NCBI RefSeq assembly: GCF_001424405.1
Contig: NZ_LMPS01000001.1
Location: forward strand, 272,522-336,521
Direction: 5' to 3'
Length of the DNA: 64,000 bases
DNA from: Dyadobacter sp. Leaf189
GTDB taxonomy: Bacteria; Bacteroidota; Bacteroidia; Cytophagales; Spirosomataceae
Below the pieces are notes generated by a model. The model was given only the letters and a program-made list of their open reading frames with translations, did no database searches and was not told the origin of the DNA. Numbering within the stretch: position 1 is the stretch's first letter; each line of letters opens with the position of its first letter. The position numbers were made by a program, and so were the translations under genes. This document shows positions 34,495 to 42,723 of this stretch, one piece after another.

Positions 34495-35619
34495 TTAGTT
34501 GTTCTTTGCCAGCAACGAACGATGGTTCGCCTTCTCGTTATTCTCAATACTTTGTTGACGGATCGTTTCTTCGTCAGTCACATAAGCACGGTCGTCATCA
34601 ACTGGTTTGTATTGTGAAGCCGCTAGTTTCAATGCAAAATCAGGTTTTTTAACCAGGTCAGCGCGGTATTTATTAGCTGAAATCACTGAGCTGCGTTTCA
34701 CTTTTGTTGGTCCTTCCAATACCCAGTCGCTTGTTTGTTTTTTATCAAAACGGCAGGTATTGCAAATGAAATCGTTGACTTCTCCCCATGTATTCTTGCG
34801 GGCAGTTACGCGGAGCACTTCATCGCCACGATACCAGAGTGTCACTTTTCCACAGCATTTATCACAGTCACGATGCGCATCTTCCGGTTTAGTAAACCAT
34901 ACCCTTTGTTTAAAGCGAAAAGTTTTGTCGGTCAATGCACCTACAGGACAAACGTCAATAACATTTCCTGAGAAATCGTTGTCAATCGCTTTCTCAATGT
35001 AGGTACTGATTTCGGAAGCATCTCCGCGGTTCATCACGCCGTGAACACGTTTGTTCGTGATCTGGTCGGCTGTGTAAACACAGCGATAGCACAGAATGCA
35101 GCGTGTCATGTGCAGCTGCACATAAGGACCGATATCTATTTTGTCAAAAGTCCGTCTTTCTTCCTCATACCTCGTTTTTACAGAACCGTGCTCAAATGCG
35201 AAATCCTGCAAATGACATTCTCCGGCCTGGTCACAGATAGGGCAGTCGAGCGGGTGGTTAATCAAAAGAAACTCTACGATGCTCTTGCGCGTATCCAGTA
35301 CACCCTGATTAGTTGTATTTTCAACCACCATTCCTTCCTGTACCTGTGTAATGCACGATGGTACCAGTTTAGGCATCGGACGAGGATCTTTGGCAGATCC
35401 CTGTGCAACCTTCACCAGACAAGCGCGGCATTTTCCACCCGAAGCATTAAGCGGTTTATAATAGCACATTGCCGGCGGAACCAGTGAAGCCTGACTTTCA
35501 TCAGCCTCCGCGATTTTTCGTGCCGCCTGCATGATAGTAGTACCTGGCTCTACTTCGACCTCAATTCCGTCGAAAGTAATCTTTATCAATTGGGGTTTTA
35601 TTTCTTCCATGCGAAACAA
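34495..35619 (-). CDS. nuoG: Short NuoG-type subunit: iron-sulfur domains without the molybdopterin-like domain
   Basis: The 374-residue protein carries the electron-transfer part of NuoG. A [2Fe-2S] site has Cys 52, 64, 67, 89; a His-Cys3 [4Fe-4S] site is HPLDCPICDQAGEC (His122, Cys126, 129, 135); a further [4Fe-4S] site has Cys 174, 177, 180 and 224 (CILCYRC ... CPVGAL). Cysteines at 252, 255, 256, 286 and 289 begin the molybdopterin-family module, but the protein stops soon after instead of continuing to the usual 680-900 residues. Short NuoG proteins are known in Bacteroidota. Met4 is an alternative start. Confidence 0.88.
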   Translation of the reverse strand: MFRMEEIKPQLIKITFDGIEVEVEPGTTIMQAARKIAEADESQASLVPPAMCYYKPLNASGGKCRACLVKVAQGSAKDPRPMPKLVPSCITQVQEGMVVENTTNQGVLDTRKSIVEFLLINHPLDCPICDQAGECHLQDFAFEHGSVKTRYEEERRTFDKIDIGPYVQLHMTRCILCYRCVYTADQITNKRVHGVMNRGDASEISTYIEKAIDNDFSGNVIDVCPVGALTDKTFRFKQRVWFTKPEDAHRDCDKCCGKVTLWYRGDEVLRVTARKNTWGEVNDFICNTCRFDKKQTSDWVLEGPTKVKRSSVISANKYRADLVKKPDFALKLAASQYKPVDDDRAYVTDEETIRQQSIENNEKANHRSLLAKNN

Positions 35620-35642
35620 TGTTCAAAAATCTCAATCAGCGG

Positions 35643-36983
35643 TTACGCCAGTTCCATTTCACCGCGGTAAACGGCGCCGGGCTGAGTAGCTTCATGCGGG
35701 TTTGTTATATGCCAGACAAATTCGTCGCGGAAGTGACGTATCGCACTAGCCACCGGCCATGCTGCTGCGTCTCCGAGCGGACAAATTGTATTTCCTTCAA
35801 TTTTTTTAGATATATCCACCAGCAGATCAACGTCGTGCATACTGCCATGGCCGTGTTCAATGCGATGTAAAACTTTCTCCATCCAACCGGTACCTTCACG
35901 GCACGGGCTGCATTGGCCACAAGATTCGTGGTGGTAAAAACGGGAGAAGTTCCAGGTATTTCTGACAATGCAGGCTGTTTCGTCGAAAACGATAAATCCA
36001 CCTGAACCGAGCATGGTACCTGTTGCAAAACCGCCGTCGGAAAGAGATTCATAGCTCATCAGCCTGTCCTCTCCATTCGCTGTTTTCATGATCAAATGGG
36101 CAGGCAGAATGGGAACAGAAGAACCACCAGCTACCAATGCTTTCAAATGATGACCTTTCCTGATACCGCCGCAGTATTCGTCGGAATTAAGGAATTCCTC
36201 AACACTCACACCCAGCTCGATTTCATAAACACCCGGCTTTTGAATGTGCCCGGAAGCAGAAATCAGCTTTGTACCGGTACTGCGACCTACACCAATTGCT
36301 GCATAAACATCACCGCCATTGTTGATAATCCATGGCATGTTAGAGATTGACTCTACGTTATTTACAACAGTCGGGCTTTGGTATAAACCTTTTACAGCGG
36401 GGAATGGCGGTTTGTTACGTGGATTTCCGCGCTTGCCTTCCAGAGATTCCAGCAATGCAGTTTCTTCACCACAGATATATGCGCCTCCGCCTGGTTGAAC
36501 AACCAGTTCCAGGTCATAGCCTGAACCCAGGATGTTTTTGCCAAGAAAACCCTGCGCCTTGGCTTCTTCAATTGCTTTTTCAAGAATGCGGATCACGTAC
36601 ATCAATTCACCACGTACGTAGATAAATGACTTGTTCGCACCAAGGGCAAAGCTTGATATGATCATTCCCTCGATCAATAAGTGAGGGATCGATTTCATCA
36701 GGTGGTGATCCTTGAATGTGCCTGGCTCTGATTCATCTGCATTGCAGACCAGATAGCGGGGTACTCCTTCCGGTTTTGCCAGAAAGCCCCATTTCATACC
36801 CATCGGAAATCCTGCTCCACCTCTTCCTCTTACACCGGATTTCTTCGCCTCTTCCACAACCTCCTCTGGCGTCATGGTCTTAATAGCCTTTTCAACGGCA
36901 GTATATCCACCTTGTTTCCGATATACATCGAAGGTTTCTATACCAGGTACATTGATGTGCTCCGTTAATATTTTCTTAGCCAT
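35643..36983 (-). CDS. nuoF: NADH-quinone oxidoreductase subunit F
   Basis: The 446-residue subunit binds NADH, FMN and a [4Fe-4S] cluster (N3), making it the electron entry point. GRGGAGFPMGMKWGF (53-67) is the FMN/NADH glycine-rich loop, and ESCGQCSPCREGTGW near residue 350 together with a later NTICPLG gives the four cluster cysteines. Its presence with NuoE and the iron-sulfur part of NuoG shows that this operon encodes an NADH-using complex. It lies 27 bp after nuoE and 23 bp before nuoG. Confidence 0.96.
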   Translation of the reverse strand: MAKKILTEHINVPGIETFDVYRKQGGYTAVEKAIKTMTPEEVVEEAKKSGVRGRGGAGFPMGMKWGFLAKPEGVPRYLVCNADESEPGTFKDHHLMKSIPHLLIEGMIISSFALGANKSFIYVRGELMYVIRILEKAIEEAKAQGFLGKNILGSGYDLELVVQPGGGAYICGEETALLESLEGKRGNPRNKPPFPAVKGLYQSPTVVNNVESISNMPWIINNGGDVYAAIGVGRSTGTKLISASGHIQKPGVYEIELGVSVEEFLNSDEYCGGIRKGHHLKALVAGGSSVPILPAHLIMKTANGEDRLMSYESLSDGGFATGTMLGSGGFIVFDETACIVRNTWNFSRFYHHESCGQCSPCREGTGWMEKVLHRIEHGHGSMHDVDLLVDISKKIEGNTICPLGDAAAWPVASAIRHFRDEFVWHITNPHEATQPGAVYRGEMELA

Positions 36984-37010
36984 TTCAGGATACTATTTTA
37001 AGCCGAAAGC

Positions 37011-37508
37011 CTATTTGCTTAAATCTTCAATAATTTGATCAACCTTCTCATTCGTAAGGTTCATATAAAACTGCTCGCGGATCTGGAAAACCGGTCCCCA
37101 GCCACAAGCGGCAAGGCATTCAACTTCCTTTAAAGTAAAAAGTCCGTCAGCAGTTGTTTGTCCGGCTTCTACACCGAGTTTTTGTTTCAAATACCCGTAA
37201 ACATCTTCCCCTCCCATTAAGCAGCAGGGGCCTGTCCGGCAGTATTCAATAACATGCTTTCCGACAGGATCGAGGTGGTACATCGTGTAAAACGTCGCTA
37301 CCTCATATACTTCGACAGGTTCTATGCTCAAAATGCCGGCAACGTAATCCATTACCTCACTGCTCAGCCAACCCCACTGCTCCTGTGCCACGTGCAAAAC
37401 AGGCAAAAGGGCCGACTTTTGGCGGCCTTCCGGATAACGTGCAATGATTTCTTTTACTTTTTCAAGCCGCTCTGGGGTAAAGGCTACGAAATTGGGTGTT
37501 TCGGTCAT
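37011..37508 (-). CDS. nuoE: NADH-quinone oxidoreductase subunit E
   Basis: The 165-residue thioredoxin-fold subunit binds the [2Fe-2S] cluster N1a. The ligands are Cys90 and Cys95 (EYCRTGPCC) and Cys131 and Cys135 (ECLAACGWGP). The N-terminal helical part contains LPVLHVAQEQWGWLS, also typical of the family. It lies between nuoD and nuoF with spacers of about 28 bp. Confidence 0.95.
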   Translation of the reverse strand: MTETPNFVAFTPERLEKVKEIIARYPEGRQKSALLPVLHVAQEQWGWLSSEVMDYVAGILSIEPVEVYEVATFYTMYHLDPVGKHVIEYCRTGPCCLMGGEDVYGYLKQKLGVEAGQTTADGLFTLKEVECLAACGWGPVFQIREQFYMNLTNEKVDQIIEDLSK

Positions 37509-37537
37509 TTCTTAAATGTAATCTGTTTTAGAAAAAC

Positions 37538-38764
37538 TCAGGCGTCCAGCTCGCCGGCTATCACATTGAGGCTACTCATGGTTAAAATGGCGTCGGAAAG
37601 TGTACTTCCCTTGCACATTTCAGGATAAGCCTGGTAGTAGATAAAGCTTGGTCTGCGGAAGTGTAAACGATAGGGAGCTCTTCCGCCATCGCTGATCAGG
37701 TAAAAACCTAATTCTCCATTTCCACCTTCCACAGCATGGTAAACCTCGCCAGCCGGTGCATCGATTTCACCCATCACAATTTTGAAGTGATAGATCAATG
37801 CCTCCATATTTCTGTACACTTCGTTTTTAGGAGGAAGATAGTATTCAGGGGCATCCGCGTAGTACGGACCTTCCGGCAAGTTGTTAATTGCTTGTTCTAC
37901 AATTTTCAAACTCTGCCACATTTCTTCATTCCGGACCATATAACGGTCAAAAGTATCTCCGGACTGGCCAATAGGTACTTCAAAATCGAAATCCTGGTAA
38001 GAAGAGTAGGGGTTCATTACACGCACATCATAGTCTACACCCGCAGCACGCAGGTTAGGACCAGTGAAGCCGTATGACAAAGCCCTTTCTGCTGAAATAG
38101 GACCGACGTTAATGGTTCGGTCCATGAATATCCGGTTACGGTTCAGCAGCTTTTCGAGCTCGCGCAACACAGCCGGGAATGATTTGATAAACTCGTGAAT
38201 TTTACGGATAGCTGTATTGGAAAGGTCTCTTTCCATACCGCCTAGTCGGCCCATATTTGTGGTAAGACGGGCTCCGCATACTTCTTCGTAAATCTCGTAA
38301 ACTTCCTCGCGCTTCTGCATTACATACAGGAAGCCGGTAAAAGCACCTGTATCAACACCAAGAATACTGTTGCAAATGATGTGGTCCGTGATCCTGGCCA
38401 GTTCCATCATGATCACGCGGATGTATTGTGCCCGCTTAGGCACTTCGACGCCCAACAACTTTTCGACCGTCATGTGCCACCCCAGGTTATTGATTGGGGA
38501 AGAGCAATAGTTCATGCGGTCAGTAAGCGTGGTGATCTGGTAAAATGGCCTCCGTTCGGCTATTTTCTCGAATGCACGGTGTATATATCCGATCGTCTGC
38601 TCGCCCGAAACGATTTTTTCTCCATCCATTTTCAGGATATTCTGGAAAATACCGTGTGTCGCCGGGTGAGTAGGGCCGAGGTTAAGGGTGGTTAATTCTT
38701 CAACCAGTTCAGGCAGCTCGGTTTGAGAAGGGACGTTATGGGGTAATAATTCAATATCTGCCAT
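37538..38764 (-). CDS. nuoD: NADH-quinone oxidoreductase subunit D
   Basis: The 408-residue subunit forms the quinone-binding pocket with Nuo[16 protein letters not shown] near residue 28 contains the conserved His loop, and the C-terminal [21 protein letters not shown] is also typical. NuoC and NuoD are separate genes here, not fused as in E. coli. It lies 18 bp after nuoC. Confidence 0.96.
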   Translation of the reverse strand: MADIELLPHNVPSQTELPELVEELTTLNLGPTHPATHGIFQNILKMDGEKIVSGEQTIGYIHRAFEKIAERRPFYQITTLTDRMNYCSSPINNLGWHMTVEKLLGVEVPKRAQYIRVIMMELARITDHIICNSILGVDTGAFTGFLYVMQKREEVYEIYEEVCGARLTTNMGRLGGMERDLSNTAIRKIHEFIKSFPAVLRELEKLLNRNRIFMDRTINVGPISAERALSYGFTGPNLRAAGVDYDVRVMNPYSSYQDFDFEVPIGQSGDTFDRYMVRNEEMWQSLKIVEQAINNLPEGPYYADAPEYYLPPKNEVYRNMEALIYHFKIVMGEIDAPAGEVYHAVEGGNGELGFYLISDGGRAPYRLHFRRPSFIYYQAYPEMCKGSTLSDAILTMSSLNVIAGELDA

Positions 38765-38782
38765 ATTTTACTCAGTATAAGG

Positions 38783-39283
38783 TCAACGGCCGAAAAGGGC
38801 ATCAGTTTTGTCTTCACGCGTGGCATCTTCCATCGGGAACTCTTTCCGCATTGGAAAATAATCCATTTCTTCAATATTCAGGATCCTGATCAGGTTAGGA
38901 TGCCCATCGAACAGAATACCGAAAAAGTCATAAGTCTCACGCTCCATCCAGTTGGCGCATGCAAAAAGCCCGGTCGCAGTAGGAATGTGCAGATCTGATT
39001 CAGCTAATGAAACTTTAATCCTGATACGGAAATTATGCACAAAGCTGTGCATGTGGTAGACTACCTGGAACTCCTTGTTCTTATTCTCAGGATAATGTAT
39101 CCCTGTAAGATCGGTCAGGAATATAACCTGGTAGTTTTTATGGTCCCGGAGAAACTCCAATATCGGCAAAATCTCCTCGCGGGTCGTAGAAAGTGTCAGA
39201 AGCCCGTATGGTTCTTCAAAATCAAAAACCTGGTCACCAAATTTTTCCAAAAGCGCCTCAGCAACTTCCTGGTTAGTCAGCAT
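38783..39283 (-). CDS. nuoC: NADH-quinone oxidoreductase subunit C
   Basis: The 166-residue subunit of the hydrophilic arm has the signature of the 30-kDa family: ERETYDFFGILFDGHPNLIRIL near residue 121, followed by REFPM-type sequence (PMRKEFPMED). It binds no cofactor. It follows nuoB by 5 bp and precedes nuoD. Confidence 0.94.
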   Translation of the reverse strand: MLTNQEVAEALLEKFGDQVFDFEEPYGLLTLSTTREEILPILEFLRDHKNYQVIFLTDLTGIHYPENKNKEFQVVYHMHSFVHNFRIRIKVSLAESDLHIPTATGLFACANWMERETYDFFGILFDGHPNLIRILNIEEMDYFPMRKEFPMEDATREDKTDALFGR

Positions 39284-39288
39284 ATGGG

Positions 39289-39831
39289 TTATTGAATGTT
39301 ATAAGATGCTAATAATTCCTGGTATTCGTCGGTATTGCGGCGGCGCAGCTTTTCATTCTGTGCCAGGTACTGGATCTGCATCAATCCGTCAATGATCTGC
39401 TCTGGCCGCGGCGGACAGCCCGGCACATACACATCGACAGGGATAATCCGGTCAATTCCCTGCAATACGCTGTAAGTATCAAAAATACCCCCGCTGGAAG
39501 CGCAGGCACCAACTGCCATTACCCAGCGCGGCTCTGCCATCTGCAGGTATACCTGCTTCACTACAGGCGCCATTTTCTTGGCGATTGTTCCCATCACCAT
39601 CAGCAAGTCAGCCTGACGGGGTGAAAAGCTCGGTCTTTCCGAACCGAACCGGGAAATATCATAATGCGCACCCATTGTTGCCATGAACTCAATGCCGCAG
39701 CAAGAGGTAGCAAACGGCAAAGGCCACAGCGAATAGCTGCGGGCCAAACCAATAGCTTCATCAAATGATGTTGCAAAAAAACCGGAACCACTATGCCCCT
39801 GCGGAGCCTCCACAATCGTTACTTCTTTCAT
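39289..39831 (-). CDS. nuoB: NADH-quinone oxidoreductase subunit B
   Basis: The 180-residue subunit holds the terminal [4Fe-4S] cluster N2, which reduces quinone. Its ligands are the adjacent Cys44-Cys45 (ATSCCGIEFM), Cys110 (GACASSGG) and Cys139 (VPGCPPRPEQ). It lies 26 bp after nuoA. Confidence 0.96.
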   Translation of the reverse strand: MKEVTIVEAPQGHSGSGFFATSFDEAIGLARSYSLWPLPFATSCCGIEFMATMGAHYDISRFGSERPSFSPRQADLLMVMGTIAKKMAPVVKQVYLQMAEPRWVMAVGACASSGGIFDTYSVLQGIDRIIPVDVYVPGCPPRPEQIIDGLMQIQYLAQNEKLRRRNTDEYQELLASYNIQ

Positions 39832-39857
39832 AATTTCCTGTATATCAAAGGTTCAGG

Positions 39858-40232
39858 CTACTCTTCCCAGTTCAGTACTCCCTTACGGATCACGTAATAG
39901 AAACCGGACAGTAGTAAAGCCATAAACAATAACATTTCAATGAAACCAAACATTCCAAGTCCCTTAAAATTAACGGCCCATGGATACATAAAAATTACTT
40001 CCACATCAAACAAAACGAAAAGAATTGCTACAAGGAAGTACTTTACTGAGATAGGAGTACGGGCATCACCTACCGACTCGATACCGCATTCAAATGGATC
40101 ATCTTTCAGTTTGCTTTTACGGCTGGGACCAATCATGTGAGTTACGATCATCGTTCCACCGATGAAAGCCGCCGCCAGGAAAAACTGGACCAGAATGGGA
40201 AGATAATCCGATGGGAGATAAGTGTTTTTCAT
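39858..40232 (-). CDS. nuoA: NADH-quinone oxidoreductase subunit A
   Basis: The 124-residue protein has three membrane helices. The conserved loop KLKDDPFECGIESVGDAR includes the cysteine near the quinone site, and the second helix carries FVLFDVEVIFMYPWAV with the conserved acidic residues. It is the first gene of the ten-gene nuo operon, with a consensus promoter 74 bp upstream. Confidence 0.95.
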   Translation of the reverse strand: MKNTYLPSDYLPILVQFFLAAAFIGGTMIVTHMIGPSRKSKLKDDPFECGIESVGDARTPISVKYFLVAILFVLFDVEVIFMYPWAVNFKGLGMFGFIEMLLFMALLLSGFYYVIRKGVLNWEE

Positions 40233-40305
40233 TGCACGAGTGCTATACCAAAATCTTTAAAAATCCTGAAAAAAACGAGGCAGGGTTGTATCCTGTCGTT
40301 TATCT

Positions 40306-40337
40306 CAAAATTAGCCTTTGCAAGTTTATCAATCAAA
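40306..40337 (-). promoter_or_regulatory. Consensus promoter of the nuoA-J operon
   Basis: On the minus strand TTTG (40337-40334), 20 bp, then TAATTTTG (40313-40306). Both boxes and the spacing match the Bacteroidota consensus. The leader to the nuoA ATG would be about 67 nt. Confidence 0.75.
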
Positions 40338-40374
40338 TTCTTGAGTTTTTCTTTTGTCTAATTAGGATCATACT

Positions 40375-40404
40375 AAATAAGCCCCGTGTTGGCGGGGCTT
40401 ATTT
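40375..40404 (-). terminator. Intrinsic terminator after the 711-residue T9SS protein gene
   Basis: AAATAAGCCCCG (40375-40386) pairs with CGGGGCTTATTT (40393-40404) around TGTTGG. It lies downstream of the minus-strand gene ending at 40427 and upstream of the nuo promoter, so it insulates the two. Confidence 0.85.
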
Positions 40405-40426
40405 AATCAATATCGGCAAGAAATAC

Positions 40427-42562
40427 TTATCTGATTACAATCTGCTTGGTTAAGCTTTGTCCCTGACCCGTAACGCGGAGGATATACTTGCCGGTTGGCA
40501 GATACCCAAGATTAACCTGCATCCGGCTATCCAGCAATTTCGGGCTGGTTGTTTTGATCACGCGGCCATGAAGGTCGAATATAGTGACAACTGCCTCGGC
40601 AATGTTGTCACGGGATTCGATGTAGATGTAGTTACCCTCGCTTGGGTTCGGGTAAATTACCACATCGTTTTGTTCGTTTGTTTTAAATTCCTGCGAAGCA
40701 GTATCTGAATAGCAGGTAATCCGGTTGTTGTCATTGATCGAGAACACGACCTGTGCTCTTGTTGAATAAACACCTGTTTTAACGATCTTAATAATATCTG
40801 CAATTGTGTCGGTTTCCGTCTCAGGCCTTCTCCATGCAAATTGCTCGTTCAACCCTGTTTCGCTGATGCTGGCAGTAATGCTGAATGGACCGGAAGCTGA
40901 GATAACCGGTTTCGAAATCTTTGGTCTGATAATAAGCGAAGAATTGGCTGAATTTTCAGAAACACATCCGAATATGTTTGCGCCGCGAACAAAGTATTCA
41001 CCGCCCTCGGCAATTTTGGCCGTCGGGCCGGTTGCCAGCGGCGTTGTTGAACCTTGCTTGAACCAGCTGTATATATCACTGCCTTCTGCTACCGAGAATT
41101 GGAAAGATGAATCGGCACAAGCTTGTTGTTGTCCCTGTTGTAAAATACTAGGGCGGGAAGGTCTGGCTTCATGGTCCAGAACTACAACAGAGGAAAGAAG
41201 CGAGTTGCCTGCCGCATCTTTAACAGTAGCCCGGTATGTGCCGGCTGCTGAAACAGTAATGCTGCTGCTCTTTTCTCCGGTGCTCCATTCGTAAGACTGG
41301 AAGCCCGTAGGAAGCGATATTCTTACTGCATTGTTTTCGGTAACGCAGGCGGCTTCAACCGTTGGGACCGGAGCAGGCGCACTTGGTGTTACAGTAGCGA
41401 AAAAGTTTCCGTCAAGAGTCTCGTTCCAGGCATTTGCAAGAATAGTCAATGCTTCTACACCAACGAAGTGGATACCATCTGGTCTGTTAGGAACAAGCGG
41501 ATCGGTTTCGGGACCAGGATAAGTCGGGTTGAAATCGGTTGCGAGTACTGCATTTTGTGCAGCGATAATCTGTGGATATACCTTCGAAGGCACTCTGCTG
41601 TCCAGTGAAGCACGGCTGGTTCTGGCAATTACCCAGGTAATGCGCTTGTTTGTATCGCTGCTCAGCTGATTGATGATCATCTGCAGGTTAGCCTGATAGA
41701 ATGACGCCGTAGTTCCGAAAGCGCCGTCTGTTTCACCCTGCATCCAGAGAATGGCTCGTACGCCATATTGATTGGCATAGTTACGGGCAGCAACACGAAG
41801 GTTGGCATATGGCATTTGCGGAGCGTAATGATAACCATAATAGCTGTCTGTTGGCAATCCCTGAGAACTGCGCGCCCAGTTTTCCACAGCCGTACCTTCC
41901 CAGGCTGTATTGATGAACATAACCGGCATATTCAGCTTTTGCACAAGCAAGTCGCCCAGAATTCCCCAGCACCACGGCGTTTGTCCGCGCGGAGACATGG
42001 TTTTAAGACCTGTTGTCAGTTTTGAAAAAACAGGCGGAACCGGATCGGTAAGCAAGTCTTTGTACATTCCCAATTCATCGTTCTCGTAATTGGAAACATA
42101 GATCACACGGTCGTCATTGGCTCCGGGGCCCGGATATTCTCTCAATCCTTGTGCATTAGACTGGCCTGCAATAATAAAAACCTCTCCGACGCCGAATCGG
42201 GAAACAACGTCCCTGCCGACGATTTTACCATCTGAAGAACCTCTTACTTCCAATGTGTACCAACCCTGAAAAAGGGTTATAGTACCTGAAAAAGTACCTC
42301 CCTTGGAAGCTACTTCAAGATCTTTCCAAGGTGCGTCAACTCCTTGTCCCTGAACAACAGGCACAGCGCGTACCTCTATTTTGTCCATTGGAACGGTAAA
42401 CGTACCGGTAACTGAAACTTGACGCTGGCCAGTAATATCTCTCTGATAAACTGACTGGAGTGAGGGAGAAGTGATTCTGATCTGAGAAAATGCTGCCGAC
42501 GTAATGATACAGATCAACAGCAGTGCCTTTGCCACTACCTGAAGGATAATTCTATAATGCAT
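40427..42562 (-). CDS. T9SS-exported SGNH/sialate O-acetylesterase-like protein (711 aa)
   Basis: The protein has a signal peptide (cut near AFSQ), an N-terminal beta domain, and an SGNH-type esterase domain. Its nucleophile block is VFIIAGQSNAQG (Ser135), it has LWMQGETDGAF, and PDGIHF supplies the Asp362/His365 pair. One or two Ig-like domains with Cys follow (about 400-545). The C-terminal 78 residues are a type A T9SS sorting domain (VVIYPNPSEGNYIYIES ... GKYILRVTGQGQSL). It is probably cell-surface or secreted and removes acetyl groups from glycans; the substrate is unknown. It is a paralogue of the larger protein encoded next to it. Confidence 0.85.
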   Translation of the reverse strand: MHYRIILQVVAKALLLICIITSAAFSQIRITSPSLQSVYQRDITGQRQVSVTGTFTVPMDKIEVRAVPVVQGQGVDAPWKDLEVASKGGTFSGTITLFQGWYTLEVRGSSDGKIVGRDVVSRFGVGEVFIIAGQSNAQGLREYPGPGANDDRVIYVSNYENDELGMYKDLLTDPVPPVFSKLTTGLKTMSPRGQTPWCWGILGDLLVQKLNMPVMFINTAWEGTAVENWARSSQGLPTDSYYGYHYAPQMPYANLRVAARNYANQYGVRAILWMQGETDGAFGTTASFYQANLQMIINQLSSDTNKRITWVIARTSRASLDSRVPSKVYPQIIAAQNAVLATDFNPTYPGPETDPLVPNRPDGIHFVGVEALTILANAWNETLDGNFFATVTPSAPAPVPTVEAACVTENNAVRISLPTGFQSYEWSTGEKSSSITVSAAGTYRATVKDAAGNSLLSSVVVLDHEARPSRPSILQQGQQQACADSSFQFSVAEGSDIYSWFKQGSTTPLATGPTAKIAEGGEYFVRGANIFGCVSENSANSSLIIRPKISKPVISASGPFSITASISETGLNEQFAWRRPETETDTIADIIKIVKTGVYSTRAQVVFSINDNNRITCYSDTASQEFKTNEQNDVVIYPNPSEGNYIYIESRDNIAEAVVTIFDLHGRVIKTTSPKLLDSRMQVNLGYLPTGKYILRVTGQGQSLTKQIVIR

Positions 42563-42649
42563 TGGGAATTCTTATACGGGTAAAGTTTCTATCTCCGGAC
42601 AATCTGGGTTTATTGGATTATTCTAACGTATTCAAACGCAAAACGGTCA

Positions 42650-42657
42650 CAAATGTA
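42650..42657 (-). promoter_or_regulatory. Candidate -7 promoter box for the 711-residue T9SS protein gene
   Basis: TACATTTG on the minus strand fits TAnnTTTG, with a leader of about 85 nt. No TTG is found at the usual -33 distance. Confidence 0.35.
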
Positions 42658-42723
42658 AATGATTATTTTGGCTAAAATATAACCACTTGCTTTTTTTGAT
42701 CAGCCGCTTACCCTAAACGTGAT

